A stretch of DNA of 13,881 nt, taken from the NCBI GenBank assembly GCA_016764415.1, contig JAESRY010000004.1, positions 2,247 through 16,127 of the forward strand. Direction: 5' to 3'. The DNA comes from Cycloclasticus sp. Lineage in GTDB: Bacteria; Pseudomonadota; Gammaproteobacteria; Methylococcales; Cycloclasticaceae. Positions 1 through 8,253 of this stretch are shown piece after piece. The notes below the pieces were generated by a model, which saw only the letters and a program-made list of their open reading frames with translations, was not told the origin of the DNA and did no database searches. The position numbers were made by a program, and so were the translations under genes. Position 1 is the stretch's first letter; every line of letters begins with the position of its first letter.

Positions 1-2829
1 CCTGATGGTATTGGTACGCCAGAAATCGGGCCTAATACGTCTGGACTTGGTCAAGTATATCAATATATTTTGCGCGCTGATGACCCTGAAAAGTTCGATG
101 CCATTGCCTTGCGAAGCCTTAATGACTGGGTGGTTAAACTGTTATTAATGCCTGTTGGTGGGGTAACAGAGGTGTTGTCGTTTGGTGGTGAGGTAAGGCA
201 GTACCAAGTGCAAGTTAACCCACGTCAGTTATTGTCTTATAAATTAAGCATGAACGACATTGCCGAAGCCATTGAGCAAAATAACCGCAATGCGGGTGGT
301 TGGTATTTAGACCGCGGCGCTGAACAATTGGTTATTCGTGGTGTTGGCTGGGTACGCAGTAACGAAGATGGGCTGCGTGATATTGGTAATATTCCACTGA
401 AAAATATTGACGGTGTTTCGGTACGCGTTAGTGATGTTGCCAAGGTTAAGTTTGGCCCTGAAATTCGCCAAGGCGCAGTCACCATGTCGCGCCGCGATGC
501 TGACGGTAAGCCTATTGCTATGGGTGAAGTCGTCGCAGGCATTGTGATGAAACGCCTAGGTGCTAATACCAAAGCAACAATTGATGGGATTAAGTCCCGC
601 CTGCCAGCAATACGAACAGCGCTACCTGACGGGGTTAGTATTGAACCGTTTTATGATCAAGCAGACTTGGTTGACCAAGCTGTTAGCACCGTGACCTCCG
701 CATTATTGCAAGCTTTTGTATTGATTATCATCGTGTTAATGCTGTTTTTAATGAACATCCGAGCTGCTTTTTTAGTGCTTATATCCATGCCTATTTCCGT
801 CGGCTTAGCGCTGATGTTTATGGCCCACTGGGGTATTTCCGCCAACCTAATGTCGTTAGGTGGTTTGGCCATTGCTATCGGTATGATGGTCGATGGCTCG
901 GTGGTGATGATGGAGAATATTTTTAGCCATTTAAGTAAGCCAGATAAGGAACATCACCAATATGCTCAAGAAGTACTAGCAGAAGGTGCGCCACACCCAT
1001 ACGACGCAGCTCATGATCGCGATGGAGTAGCACTTCGCATCCAAGAAGCGGCACGTGAAGTTGGTCGCCCTGTGTTTTTTGCGGTAATGATCATCATCAT
1101 AGTATTCGCCCCGTTATTTACCTTGGAAGGGGTAGAAGGCAAGCTTTTCCAACCGATGGCTATTTCGATAGTTTTGGCTATGTTAGCCTCGCTATTGGTG
1201 GCGCTTATTATTGTGCCAGCTCTGGCAACCTACATGTTCCGTCAAGGTGTTAAAGAAAAAGATAATCCACTGATGGTGTTTTTTGATGGGCTTTACCGCC
1301 CTTTGTTATCAAGAGCTATAGGCGCACCGCGTAAAATCGTCATCAGCGCGGCTATCTTGTTTATTGGATCGCTAGTGATCGTGCCATTTTTAGGCACAGA
1401 ATTTGTGCCCGAATTAGAAGAAGGCACATTAAATATTCGCGTCACTCTAGCCCCTTCATCTAGCCTGGCAACCTCTTTAGATATTGCATCTAAGCTGGAA
1501 GAGCAGTTGATGACCTTCCCTGAGGTTTTGTACGTTTCAAGCCGCGCCGGTCGGGCTGAAATTGGTGGTGACCCAGAACCCGTCTCTAATGTTGAGATTT
1601 TTGTAGGGCTTAAACCTGTCAGCGATTGGACGAGCGCTTTTAATCGCCAAGAACTACAAAAGCTAATGGAAAAAAAGATGTCTGTACACCCGGGGTTACT
1701 ACTGTCGTTCTCCCAACCTATTGCCACGCGTGTGGATGAGTTACTGTCTGGCGTTAAAGCACAGCTAGCTATTAAATTATTTGGCCCAGACTTAGCAATA
1801 TTAGCAAGTACAGGCAAAAAAATTGAATCCTTAGTGCGTAAAATTGATGGTACGCGTGGCGTGGAAATGGAGCAAATTGCTGGTGAAGCACAACTTGCAA
1901 TCCGCCCTAATAGAGATGCGTTAGCGCGTTACGGCATTCCAGTTTCACAGGTAATGGATTTGGTTGCCAATTCAATTGGAGGGTTAAATGCTGGGCAAGT
2001 CATCAATGGCAATGAGCGTTACGACATTACGATACGTTTGGCTTCAAACCATCGCGATAGCGTAGAAGCCATTCAAAATATCACCTTGCAAGCACCCAAT
2101 GGGGCATGGGTGCGGTTAGCGGATGTTGCACAAGTACAAATTGAATCAGGGCCACCACAAATACGTCGTGACGATGTTCAGCGGCGCGTTGTTATTCAGT
2201 CTAATGTAGAAGGTCGTGACATGGGTGGCTTAGTTGCTGAGATTCAACAGAAAATCAACGATGAGATTGACTTGCCGGCAGGCTACACCGTCGTTTTTGG
2301 TGGACAGTTTGAAAACCAACAACGTGCCCAAGATAAATTAATGATTGTGGTCCCGGTTTCATTGGGTCTAATATTTTTAATGTTATATTTTGCTTTCAAT
2401 TCAGTGGGGCAATCATTGCTAATTATGTTGAATGTCCCGTTGGCGATGATTGGTGGTATTGTCGCGTTATTCATCTCAGGGCAGTACCTTTCAGTTCCTG
2501 GTTCAATTGGCTTTATCGCGCTATTTGGTGTTGCTGTTTTGAACGGTGTGGTGATGATTAATGCCATTAATCAACGAATAAGTGATGGCCTAACGACAGA
2601 GCGAGCTGTTTTTGAGGGCGCGGTTTCACGCTTGCGACCTGTATTAATAACCGCTGCGACAACAGCTCTTGGGCTAATCCCCATGTTATTAGCAACCGGT
2701 ATTGGTTCAGAAGTTCAACGCCCGCTCGCAACCGTTGTTGTCGGTGGTTTGTTCTCGGCAACATTATTAACACTGGTGGTAATACCTGCGTTATATTCAT
2801 TTTTTTCAAGGCAACATAATCAGCAATAG
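1..2829 (+). CDS. Heavy-metal efflux RND transporter, CusA/CzcA family (5' end missing)
   Basis: Inner-membrane proton-driven RND pump subunit that exports metal cations with a periplasmic adaptor and an outer-membrane channel. The reading frame is open from base 1, so the gene starts left of the window; 942 residues are visible against about 1,045 for E. coli CusA, so roughly 100 N-terminal residues are missing. Numbering from base 1, two porter regions alternate with two hydrophobic blocks (about 232-415 and 779-935). The TM4 signature has Asp298 and Glu305 (MVDG...MEN), while the first Asp of the CzcA DFG motif is Ala292, as in CusA. The three CusA copper-binding methionines align with Glu580, Ile646 and Asn700, so copper/silver specificity is doubtful. 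A cytoplasmic loop (about 310-345) carries four histidines. The SD of the next gene overlaps the stop codon, indicating an operon. The family call is very sure; the substrate is unknown. Confidence 0.95.
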   Translation, partial: PDGIGTPEIGPNTSGLGQVYQYILRADDPEKFDAIALRSLNDWVVKLLLMPVGGVTEVLSFGGEVRQYQVQVNPRQLLSYKLSMNDIAEAIEQNNRNAGGWYLDRGAEQLVIRGVGWVRSNEDGLRDIGNIPLKNIDGVSVRVSDVAKVKFGPEIRQGAVTMSRRDADGKPIAMGEVVAGIVMKRLGANTKATIDGIKSRLPAIRTALPDGVSIEPFYDQADLVDQAVSTVTSALLQAFVLIIIVLMLFLMNIRAAFLVLISMPISVGLALMFMAHWGISANLMSLGGLAIAIGMMVDGSVVMMENIFSHLSKPDKEHHQYAQEVLAEGAPHPYDAAHDRDGVALRIQEAAREVGRPVFFAVMIIIIVFAPLFTLEGVEGKLFQPMAISIVLAMLASLLVALIIVPALATYMFRQGVKEKDNPLMVFFDGLYRPLLSRAIGAPRKIVISAAILFIGSLVIVPFLGTEFVPELEEGTLNIRVTLAPSSSLATSLDIASKLEEQLMTFPEVLYVSSRAGRAEIGGDPEPVSNVEIFVGLKPVSDWTSAFNRQELQKLMEKKMSVHPGLLLSFSQPIATRVDELLSGVKAQLAIKLFGPDLAILASTGKKIESLVRKIDGTRGVEMEQIAGEAQLAIRPNRDALARYGIPVSQVMDLVANSIGGLNAGQVINGNERYDITIRLASNHRDSVEAIQNITLQAPNGAWVRLADVAQVQIESGPPQIRRDDVQRRVVIQSNVEGRDMGGLVAEIQQKINDEIDLPAGYTVVFGGQFENQQRAQDKLMIVVPVSLGLIFLMLYFAFNSVGQSLLIMLNVPLAMIGGIVALFISGQYLSVPGSIGFIALFGVAVLNGVVMINAINQRISDGLTTERAVFEGAVSRLRPVLITAATTALGLIPMLLATGIGSEVQRPLATVVVGGLFSATLLTLVVIPALYSFFSRQHNQQ

Positions 2830-2837
2830 GAGAAAAA

Positions 2838-3443
2838 ATGGCCGGGTGTGATAGTTGCTCTAGCGACAACATAGAAAAAGCAGCAAAGCAGCAAAGACGG
2901 GTATTAATCATCGTCTTGTTGATTAATGCCACGATGTTTTTTGTAGAGTTTAGTGCCGGGCTTATTAGCCATTCAACGGCATTAATGGCGGACTCGCTAG
3001 ATATGCTGGCCGATGCATTGGTGTATGCTCTAGGGTTATTTGCTCTGGGGCGTGCTGCGTATTGGAAAAACCGTGCGGCGCTCACCAGCGGTATTTTTCA
3101 GATGATATTAGGTCTGGGTATTCTCATTCAACCCATCTATTTACTGAGTACGAATAATGTGCCAGATGCTTTTAATATGGGTGTGTTTGGCTTGTTAGCG
3201 CTGGTGGCAAACACCGTTTCATTCTTTCTTTTAATGGCCTACAAAGATGGCGATATTAATATGCGTGCGACGTGGGTTTGTACGCGTAACGATATGATTA
3301 ATAATGTAGGTGTATTAATTGCGGCTGTGCTTGTTTATTGGCTCTCATCGCCGTTGCCGGATATTATTATTGGTCTTGTTATTGCCGCAATTATTATTCG
3401 TTCGGCTTGGGGTGTGATTGGTGAGGCGAGAAAAAGCCTTTAG
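2838..3443 (+). CDS. CDF-like cation transporter lacking the C-terminal domain
   Basis: A 201-residue membrane protein resembling the transmembrane half of cation diffusion facilitators, which exchange divalent metals for protons across the inner membrane. An AGGAG at 2828-2832 overlaps the upstream RND stop and lies 5 nt before the ATG, so the start is well supported. About six membrane segments are visible (near residues 21-43, 58-72, 82-104, 114-134, 153-170 and 173-190). The TM2 metal motif reads Asp55-x3-Asp59. The TM5 motif, usually His-x3-Asp, reads Cys148-x3-Asp152. The N-terminus has a C-x2-C pair (Cys4, Cys7). The protein ends directly after TM6, so the usual cytoplasmic metal-sensing domain of about 90 residues is absent; no frameshifted remnant is evident before the terminator. 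Its pairing with the RND pump points to heavy-metal export. The exact metal cannot be read. Confidence 0.88.
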   Translation: MAGCDSCSSDNIEKAAKQQRRVLIIVLLINATMFFVEFSAGLISHSTALMADSLDMLADALVYALGLFALGRAAYWKNRAALTSGIFQMILGLGILIQPIYLLSTNNVPDAFNMGVFGLLALVANTVSFFLLMAYKDGDINMRATWVCTRNDMINNVGVLIAAVLVYWLSSPLPDIIIGLVIAAIIIRSAWGVIGEARKSL

Positions 3444-3526
3444 TTTTGATTGGTAAATTTTACCCTTCAATAGTTTAATAAAGCTTTTGTGTGGTGTGCT
3501 GTTTTTCTGATTTAGTCTAGAGATAT

Positions 3527-3556
3527 AAAAAACCCCAGTTGTTACTGGGGTTTTTT
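3527..3556. terminator. Bidirectional intrinsic terminator
   Basis: A perfect 13-bp inverted repeat (3527-3539 with 3544-3556) with the four-base loop TGTT. The core CCCCAGT/ACTGGGG is flanked by A6 on the left and T6 on the right, so it reads as a GC-rich hairpin followed by a U tract on either strand. It lies 83 bp after the CDF stop and 9 bp after the rne stop, between two convergent genes, and can end both transcripts. Confidence 0.93.
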
Positions 3557-3565
3557 ATTTTGCAG

Positions 3566-6172
3566 TTACTCGGTTGAGTTTTCAGGCGGTTTAGTTGGGC
3601 TCGCCTCTTTAGTCACGGATTCTTTTTGAACGGCTGGCGCAACCTTTTTAGGCGTTTCTTTAACGGCTGTTGGTTTAGCTGTTGTTTCAACGGAGCTTTC
3701 ATTAGTTGTAACTGCGTTAGGTTTGCTATCAGCCTGCGAATTACGTCTTCTACGACGAGGATGCCTAACAGAAGGTTTTTTAGCCGTTTCCTCTGTATTA
3801 GGGCTCTTTGCTGAAGAGGCTTCTGGTTTTTTATCAACTACAGCTGCTTGAGCAACTGGTTCAGGCTTCTTTTCAACTGTAGGCGCTGGTTGAGCAACTG
3901 GTTCTGGCTTCCTTTCAACCGTAGGTACTTGTTGAGCAGCAGGCTCTGACTTTTTATCCACCGTAGCAGCTTTTTGAGTAGCAGGTTCTGACTTCGTGTC
4001 AACTGTAGGAGCTTGTTGAACAGCTGGTTCAGGCTTCTTTTCAACTGCTGGCGTTACTTGTGATGTAGCTTGCTCTGATTTATTGATAGGCTGCTGCTTA
4101 ACAGCCGTGTTTGCATCTTGTGATGTTTGCGTTGCTGAAGCATTATCAATGTTACTTGTTTTGTTTTCAGGTGCTTTACGAGGCCTTCTACGTCTGCGTG
4201 ACCGTGTTGGTTTATCTCCTTCGGTTACAGCAGGCTTAGCTTGCTCATTATTGGCCAGTTGGCTTTTTTGAGGTTGCGGCTTTTTTTGTTCAACTTTATT
4301 TACATTTTGCTGTTGGTTATCAGTCTTTTTTTGTTGGCCTTGTTGACCACCTTGTTTTTGTTGCTGACTATTCCTGTTTCTATTCCTGTTTCTATTTCTG
4401 TTTTGCCCTTCGCCTTGATTTGAGCGTTGCTGGCGGTTTTGTTGAGGCCTTTTGTTGTTACTTCTTTTAGGTTGCTCTTTTTTCGTTTCTTCTTTTTCAG
4501 TTGAAGGAATAATTTTATTGATAAGGCGTTTGAAAAAGCCAGCTTCAGTCGCGGTTTCTATTGGAGCCGGAGCAGGGCGCTGAGTCGTTGGCATTACATT
4601 TTGCACAACTGCTTTTTGTTGCTGAACTGGTTCGCGTTGATACGGTTTCGGTTCGCGCTTGTCTTCGTGTGGTGCACGTTCGTGACTGGCGGCCGTATCG
4701 TCTTTTACTTCTTTGGCACGTATTCGTTCAATTTCATAATGTGGCGTTTCTAAATGTTTATTAGGAACAACAACAATATGCACTTTATGGTTTTTTTCAA
4801 TCTCTTCAACTTCTGAACGTTTTTCATTCAGAACGAAGGTTGCGCAATCGATAGGTAGTTGAACAACAACTCGAGCTGTATGCTCTTTCATTGCTTCCTC
4901 TTCTAATATGCGAATGACTGATAATGACAGTGATTCAACGCTACGAATAGTGCCTTGACCGTGACAGCGAGGGCAAACAGGTAAGCTAGATTCTGTCAGC
5001 GATGAATGAATACGCTGGCGTGACATTTCAAGCAAGCCAAAGCGAGATATTCGGCTAAATTGAATGCGTGCCCGGTCATGTTTCATGGCTTCTTTAATGC
5101 GGGTCTCGACCATGCGTTGGTTTTTACTAGGGCCCATATCGATGAAATCGATAACGAATAAGCCGCCTAAATCACGAATACGCAACTGTCTGGCTATTTC
5201 ATCAGCGGCTTCTAAATTAGTGTTTAAAGCGGTGGACTCAAAGTCGACACCTTTAGTGGCGCGTGCTGAGTTAATATCGATTGATGTTAGCGCTTCGGTT
5301 GGGTCAACAACAATAGAGCCACCTGATGGCAGTGGTACTTCGCGGCCATAAGCGGTTTCAATTTGGCTTTCGATTTGGTAACGAGTAAACAGAGGCACAG
5401 GGTCTTTGTATAACTTAACGCGCGATAAATATTGCGGCATGATTTGCTGCATAAAATCGTGTGCCAAATTGTAAGAAGACTCGCTGTCTATCAATACTTC
5501 ATCGATATCTGCTCGTAAATAATCACGAATAGAGCGTATGACAAAGTTGCTTTCTTGGAAGATTAAATAAGGTGCTTTACGATCTGCAGATGCGCGACTA
5601 ATAGCGTCCCATAAGTGGGTAAGGTAGTTTAAATCCCATTGCAGCTCTTCTACAGATTTACCAACACCAGCAGTACGCACGATAAGGCCAACTGATTCGG
5701 GGATGTCGAGTTGATCGAGGACTTCGCGAAGTTCTGAGCGGTTATCACCGTCTATCCGACGTGAAATACCACCTGCGCCTGGGTTGTCAGGCATTAGCAC
5801 TAAATAGCTACCAGCTAAGCTGACTTGTGTAGTAAGCGCTGCGCCTTTGTTGCCGCGTTCTTCTTTTTCGACTTGAACAACAATCTCAAGACCTTCTTTA
5901 ATGTGATCATTGTTGTCAATTCTGTGTGTGTCCAAGCCAATGGCTAGACCTGTGATTTCTTTGAAGGGTAGGAAGCCATGGCGATCTTCACCATAGTCTA
6001 CAAAGACAGCTTCTAAACTACGTTCTACGCGGGTTATAACCCCTTTGTAGATATTTGATTTTTTTTGTTCTCTTGCGGGGACCTCTATATCAAGGTCATA
6101 AAGTTTTTGTCCATCGACTAGAGCAACTCGCAGTTCTTCGCTGTGAGTTGCATTGATTAGCATTCTTTTCAT
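3566..6172 (-). CDS. rne: Ribonuclease E
   Basis: Essential endoribonuclease that starts mRNA decay, matures rRNA and tRNA, and scaffolds the RNA degradosome at the inner membrane. The start chosen is the ATG at 6172 (868 residues), which gives the usual [11 protein letters not shown]-terminus and has AGGA 10 nt upstream; an in-frame ATG at 6196 would add eight residues but lacks an SD. The S1 domain spans about 35-115. The DNase I-like catalytic site has Asp299 ([12 protein letters not shown]) and Asp342 (VIDFIDM), matching E. coli Asp303 and Asp346. The Zn-link is CPRC, Cys400 and Cys403. A likely amphipathic membrane anchor ([12 protein letters not shown]) begins at 545. The rest is disordered: an Arg/Asn/Gln-rich stretch (575-625), an Arg cluster (657-665), 14-residue Lys/Pro/Glu repeats (712-794) and a second Arg cluster (803-809). 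RhlB, enolase or PNPase docking motifs could not be identified. Confidence 0.97.
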   Translation of the reverse strand: MKRMLINATHSEELRVALVDGQKLYDLDIEVPAREQKKSNIYKGVITRVERSLEAVFVDYGEDRHGFLPFKEITGLAIGLDTHRIDNNDHIKEGLEIVVQVEKEERGNKGAALTTQVSLAGSYLVLMPDNPGAGGISRRIDGDNRSELREVLDQLDIPESVGLIVRTAGVGKSVEELQWDLNYLTHLWDAISRASADRKAPYLIFQESNFVIRSIRDYLRADIDEVLIDSESSYNLAHDFMQQIMPQYLSRVKLYKDPVPLFTRYQIESQIETAYGREVPLPSGGSIVVDPTEALTSIDINSARATKGVDFESTALNTNLEAADEIARQLRIRDLGGLFVIDFIDMGPSKNQRMVETRIKEAMKHDRARIQFSRISRFGLLEMSRQRIHSSLTESSLPVCPRCHGQGTIRSVESLSLSVIRILEEEAMKEHTARVVVQLPIDCATFVLNEKRSEVEEIEKNHKVHIVVVPNKHLETPHYEIERIRAKEVKDDTAASHERAPHEDKREPKPYQREPVQQQKAVVQNVMPTTQRPAPAPIETATEAGFFKRLINKIIPSTEKEETKKEQPKRSNNKRPQQNRQQRSNQGEGQNRNRNRNRNRNSQQQKQGGQQGQQKKTDNQQQNVNKVEQKKPQPQKSQLANNEQAKPAVTEGDKPTRSRRRRRPRKAPENKTSNIDNASATQTSQDANTAVKQQPINKSEQATSQVTPAVEKKPEPAVQQAPTVDTKSEPATQKAATVDKKSEPAAQQVPTVERKPEPVAQPAPTVEKKPEPVAQAAVVDKKPEASSAKSPNTEETAKKPSVRHPRRRRRNSQADSKPNAVTTNESSVETTAKPTAVKETPKKVAPAVQKESVTKEASPTKPPENSTE
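3833..4039 (-). repeat. 42-bp tandem repeat encoding 14-residue units in the RNase E tail
   Basis: Five consecutive imperfect units within rne, four of 14 codons and one of 13. The consensus is roughly [KTR]K[PS]EP.[AV]Q.[AV]PTV[DE], and a sixth more degraded unit follows down to about 3791. The repeats are contiguous in frame and similar at DNA level (recurring forms of TTCAGGCTTCTTTTCAACTG on the + strand), which suggests expansion by slippage or unequal recombination inside the coding region. The units are Pro/Lys/Glu-rich and likely disordered. Confidence 0.88.
4369..4404 (-). repeat. 12-bp tandem repeat encoding Asn-Arg alternation in RNase E
   Basis: Two identical 12-bp units (TATTCCTGTTTC on the + strand, 4369-4380 and 4381-4392) plus a third degenerate unit to 4404. 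They encode the alternating Asn/Arg run around residues 590-600 of RNase E. The run is a basic, RNA-binding-like segment just after the predicted membrane anchor. Confidence 0.8.
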
Positions 6173-6609
6173 TGTGTTCTTTTCCTGATGCCGCATAGTG
6201 CACAGAAATAATAGGGCTGTGAGAGAGAGTACGTTGTTTCATTTATTAATTATGTGTCTTTGAATATTCTTTTTTTTTTAAAAAGTAAATCGTTTCTCAC
6301 TAGGTAGACATTGACGTTAAGTAAGTTTGTTAGGCTTGCGTTCTTAATGTAATGTCCGTATTAAATTCTGTTTTTTAGGGCAATTTGTAAATAGCTCATC
6401 TTGGGTTGAGCAAATAAAACCCGTTTGAATGTCAGCGTTTAACTGATGCATTCAGATTCTGTTGTAAAGGCTGATAAAACGTTTTCCAGCCTTAAGTAAA
6501 CTCATCTCCAAATGGAGATGCAGTAATTAAACGATGGATAGCTTTGCTAATTAACAACCGTTATTATGATTACCGCGCTCAAAAGTCTTTAATATATGGC
6601 TCTTGAATG
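6173..6609 (-). promoter_or_regulatory. Long structured 5' leader of rne
   Basis: If transcription starts about 7 nt after the promoter at 6616-6644, the rne leader is about 435 nt, comparable to the long leader of E. coli rne that mediates feedback by RNase E. In RNA order it holds five inverted repeats: 6520-6503 (7-bp stem, AAAT-type loop); 6493-6467 (AAGGCTG/CAGCCTT, with A/T pairing inside); 6453-6427 (GAATG plus TCAG paired with CTGA plus CATTC, with a 2-nt bulge); 6411-6394 (5-bp stem); and 6356-6307 (GACATT/AATGTC plus TTAAG/CTTAA around an internal loop). A run of ten A (6279-6270 in RNA sense) and AU-rich sequence follow, offering possible single-stranded cleavage sites. The pairings are seen; the autoregulatory role is inferred from E. 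coli. No ORF or other gene is seen in the 6173-6671 spacer. Confidence 0.55.
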
Positions 6610-6615
6610 GCCCCG

Positions 6616-6644
6616 ACTATAGCAAGTAAAGCAAGCAACATCAA
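6616..6644 (-). promoter_or_regulatory. Candidate sigma-70 promoter of rne
   Basis: On the minus strand, TTGATG (6644-6639) and TATAGT (6621-6616) are separated by exactly 17 bp. Each hexamer is close to the TTGACA/TATAAT consensus. It lies about 450 bp before the rne start codon and points towards rne. For the divergent rluC gene only a weak + strand candidate is visible (TTGCTA at 6544-6549, TATGAT at 6565-6570, spacer 15 bp). Confidence 0.6.
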
Positions 6645-6671
6645 TTAGATAACGGTTTAAGTTAAAATTTT

Positions 6672-7610
6672 ATGAAAACACAGTCATATGACCAAGTTCG
6701 TTATGTCGAAATTGATGAGAATGCTGAAGGGCAGCGATTAGATAATTTCCTAATTACGCAACTCAAGGGAGTGCCTAAAGGGCATATCTACAAAATTATT
6801 CGTCGTGGTGAAGTTAGAATTAATAAAGGTCGAGCAAAAAATGTTTATCGCCTAAAGCTCAACGACATGGTTAGGATTCCTCCTGTGAAAGTTGATGAGA
6901 ATAAGGCTTCAGTGCCCGCTAAGTGGATCAGAGAGAGTCTTAAACAACGTGTTATCCATGAAGATGATGATTTGCTTGTTCTCAATAAGCCATCGGGGCT
7001 TGCGGTTCATGGTGGAACGGCTAATTCTCTCGGCGTTATTGAAGCATTGCGTTTTTTGCATCCGGATGAAAAATATTTAGAGCTGGTACACCGTTTAGAT
7101 AAAGCCACGTCCGGTTGTTTGTTGATTGCAAAAAACAGAAAAATGTTGAATGGCCTACAAACGTTATTGCGTAACAGAACCGTTTCTAAAACATATACCG
7201 CACTGCTATGCGGTAATATCCACCAGCAATCGATGATCGTAAAAGCACCTTTGGAAAAACGCACTTTAGATAGTGGGGAACACCGTGTGCGCGTCCACCC
7301 TGAGGGTAAAAAGTCAGAAACTGGTTTTAAGAAAATAGCATCGTATAAAAATGCTACCTTGGTTTTAGCATCACCGAAGACGGGGCGTACGCATCAAATT
7401 AGGGTGCATGCTAAACACTTAGGGCATCCAATCGCTGGAGATGAGCGTTATTCAACGCCTTCTCAGTATAGGAATTACAAAGACAGGGGTTTGAAAAGAC
7501 TCTTTTTACACGCCACTCGACTCGAGTTTATTCATCCCTTAACCGATGAGCCAATGTGCTTTGAAGCGGATTTAGATGATGAACTTAAGCTATTTCTGAA
7601 GACGCTATGA
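6672..7610 (+). CDS. rluC: 23S rRNA pseudouridine synthase RluC
   Basis: Converts specific uridines of 23S rRNA to pseudouridine (positions 955, 2504 and 2580 in E. coli). The protein has 312 residues. An S4-type RNA-binding domain covers about 20-75 (QRLDNFLITQL... RRGEVRINKGRAKNVYRL), followed by the RluA-family catalytic domain. The catalytic motif HRLDKATSG gives Asp143, against Asp144 in E. coli RluC; the RTHQIRVH motif is also present. The assignment to RluC rather than RluD or RluA rests on the divergent position next to rne, the length and the S4 domain. No good Shine-Dalgarno precedes the ATG at 6672. The stop overlaps the start of the HAD gene by 4 bp (ATGA), so the two are translationally coupled. 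Confidence 0.95.
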   Translation: MKTQSYDQVRYVEIDENAEGQRLDNFLITQLKGVPKGHIYKIIRRGEVRINKGRAKNVYRLKLNDMVRIPPVKVDENKASVPAKWIRESLKQRVIHEDDDLLVLNKPSGLAVHGGTANSLGVIEALRFLHPDEKYLELVHRLDKATSGCLLIAKNRKMLNGLQTLLRNRTVSKTYTALLCGNIHQQSMIVKAPLEKRTLDSGEHRVRVHPEGKKSETGFKKIASYKNATLVLASPKTGRTHQIRVHAKHLGHPIAGDERYSTPSQYRNYKDRGLKRLFLHATRLEFIHPLTDEPMCFEADLDDELKLFLKTL

Positions 7611-8251
7611 TTGCAGACTATGACTTAATTGTGTTTGATTGGGATGGGACGATCGTTGATTCAATTGATTGGATTGTCGATTGTATCAGGCAAGTTTCAG
7701 AACAAGAAAATTTAGATAAGCCATCTAAACAAGCTTGCAAGGACATTATCGGCTTGAGTTTAACAAATGCGATGTTGACACTTTTTCCTGGTATTACAGA
7801 AGAAACTAAAATTTCTATGGTCAATTCATACAGAAAAAACTATTTAGCTAAGCCGATTACAACCAAGGATGCATTTTTAGATGCGTTGCCTGTTTTAGAG
7901 AATTTGAAAAACAAAAGAAAAATACTGGCAGTGGCAACTGGTAAAGGGCAAGCGGGTTTAGATAGGGGGCTAGATGGAACGAATCTTCGAGTATTTTTCG
8001 ACCATTTAAGGTGTGCTGATACAGTGAAATCCAAGCCTAGTCCACATATGCTTTTTGATATCATGAAGGAAGCTCATATAGCGCCAGAAAAGACAGTCAT
8101 GATTGGTGATTCGACGTTGGATTTGAAGATGGCAAATAACGCAGGCGTTGCGAGCATTGGAGTAACAACGGGCGCGCATTCACGCGAGATGCTTAGTGAG
8201 TACGCGCCAATTGCATGTATAAATAATTTAATGGAATTAATTGAGAGGTAA
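7607..8251 (+). CDS. HAD-superfamily phosphatase, phosphoglycolate phosphatase-like
   Basis: A 214-residue hydrolase of the HAD-IA (Gph/beta-phosphoglucomutase-like) type. All four HAD motifs are visible: DWDGT with nucleophile Asp11 and acid/base Asp13; Thr111 (VATGKG); Lys143 (KSKPSPHM); and GDSTLD with Asp168 and Asp172. The segment between motifs I and II (about 17-85) forms a small alpha-helical C1 cap. The start overlaps the rluC stop in ATGA, and sppA begins 2 bp after its stop. The same rluC-HAD-SppA order occurs in pseudomonads, so linkage is conserved although the substrate is not established. A role in clearing phosphoglycolate or another small phosphate ester is possible; the sequence does not decide. 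Confidence 0.9.
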   Translation: MIADYDLIVFDWDGTIVDSIDWIVDCIRQVSEQENLDKPSKQACKDIIGLSLTNAMLTLFPGITEETKISMVNSYRKNYLAKPITTKDAFLDALPVLENLKNKRKILAVATGKGQAGLDRGLDGTNLRVFFDHLRCADTVKSKPSPHMLFDIMKEAHIAPEKTVMIGDSTLDLKMANNAGVASIGVTTGAHSREMLSEYAPIACINNLMELIER

Positions 8252-8253
8252 AA

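Noticed and set aside
2567..3085. 172-codon open frame on the minus strand across the RND/CDF junction
   Set aside because: It lies opposite two well-supported genes, its product resembles no family I recognise, and it has no credible start context.
3833..4039. Possible CRISPR-like or intergenic repeat array
   Set aside because: The 42-bp units are contiguous with no spacers, vary between copies and stay in frame with rne, so they are an intragenic coding repeat.
3838..4044. 68-codon Leu/Lys/Gln-rich frame on the minus strand
   Set aside because: It is an out-of-frame reading of the RNase E repeat tract; its periodic composition simply follows the 42-bp repeat.
6172..6196. Upstream ATG as the start of RNase E
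   Set aside because: It has no Shine-Dalgarno and adds eight residues not present in RNase E proteins, whereas the ATG at 6172 gives the conserved MKRMLINAT start with AGGA upstream.
6270..6284. T10A5 run as a terminator
   Set aside because: No GC-rich hairpin precedes the T run on the + strand and no gene ends nearby on that strand; on the minus strand it is an A-rich part of the rne leader.
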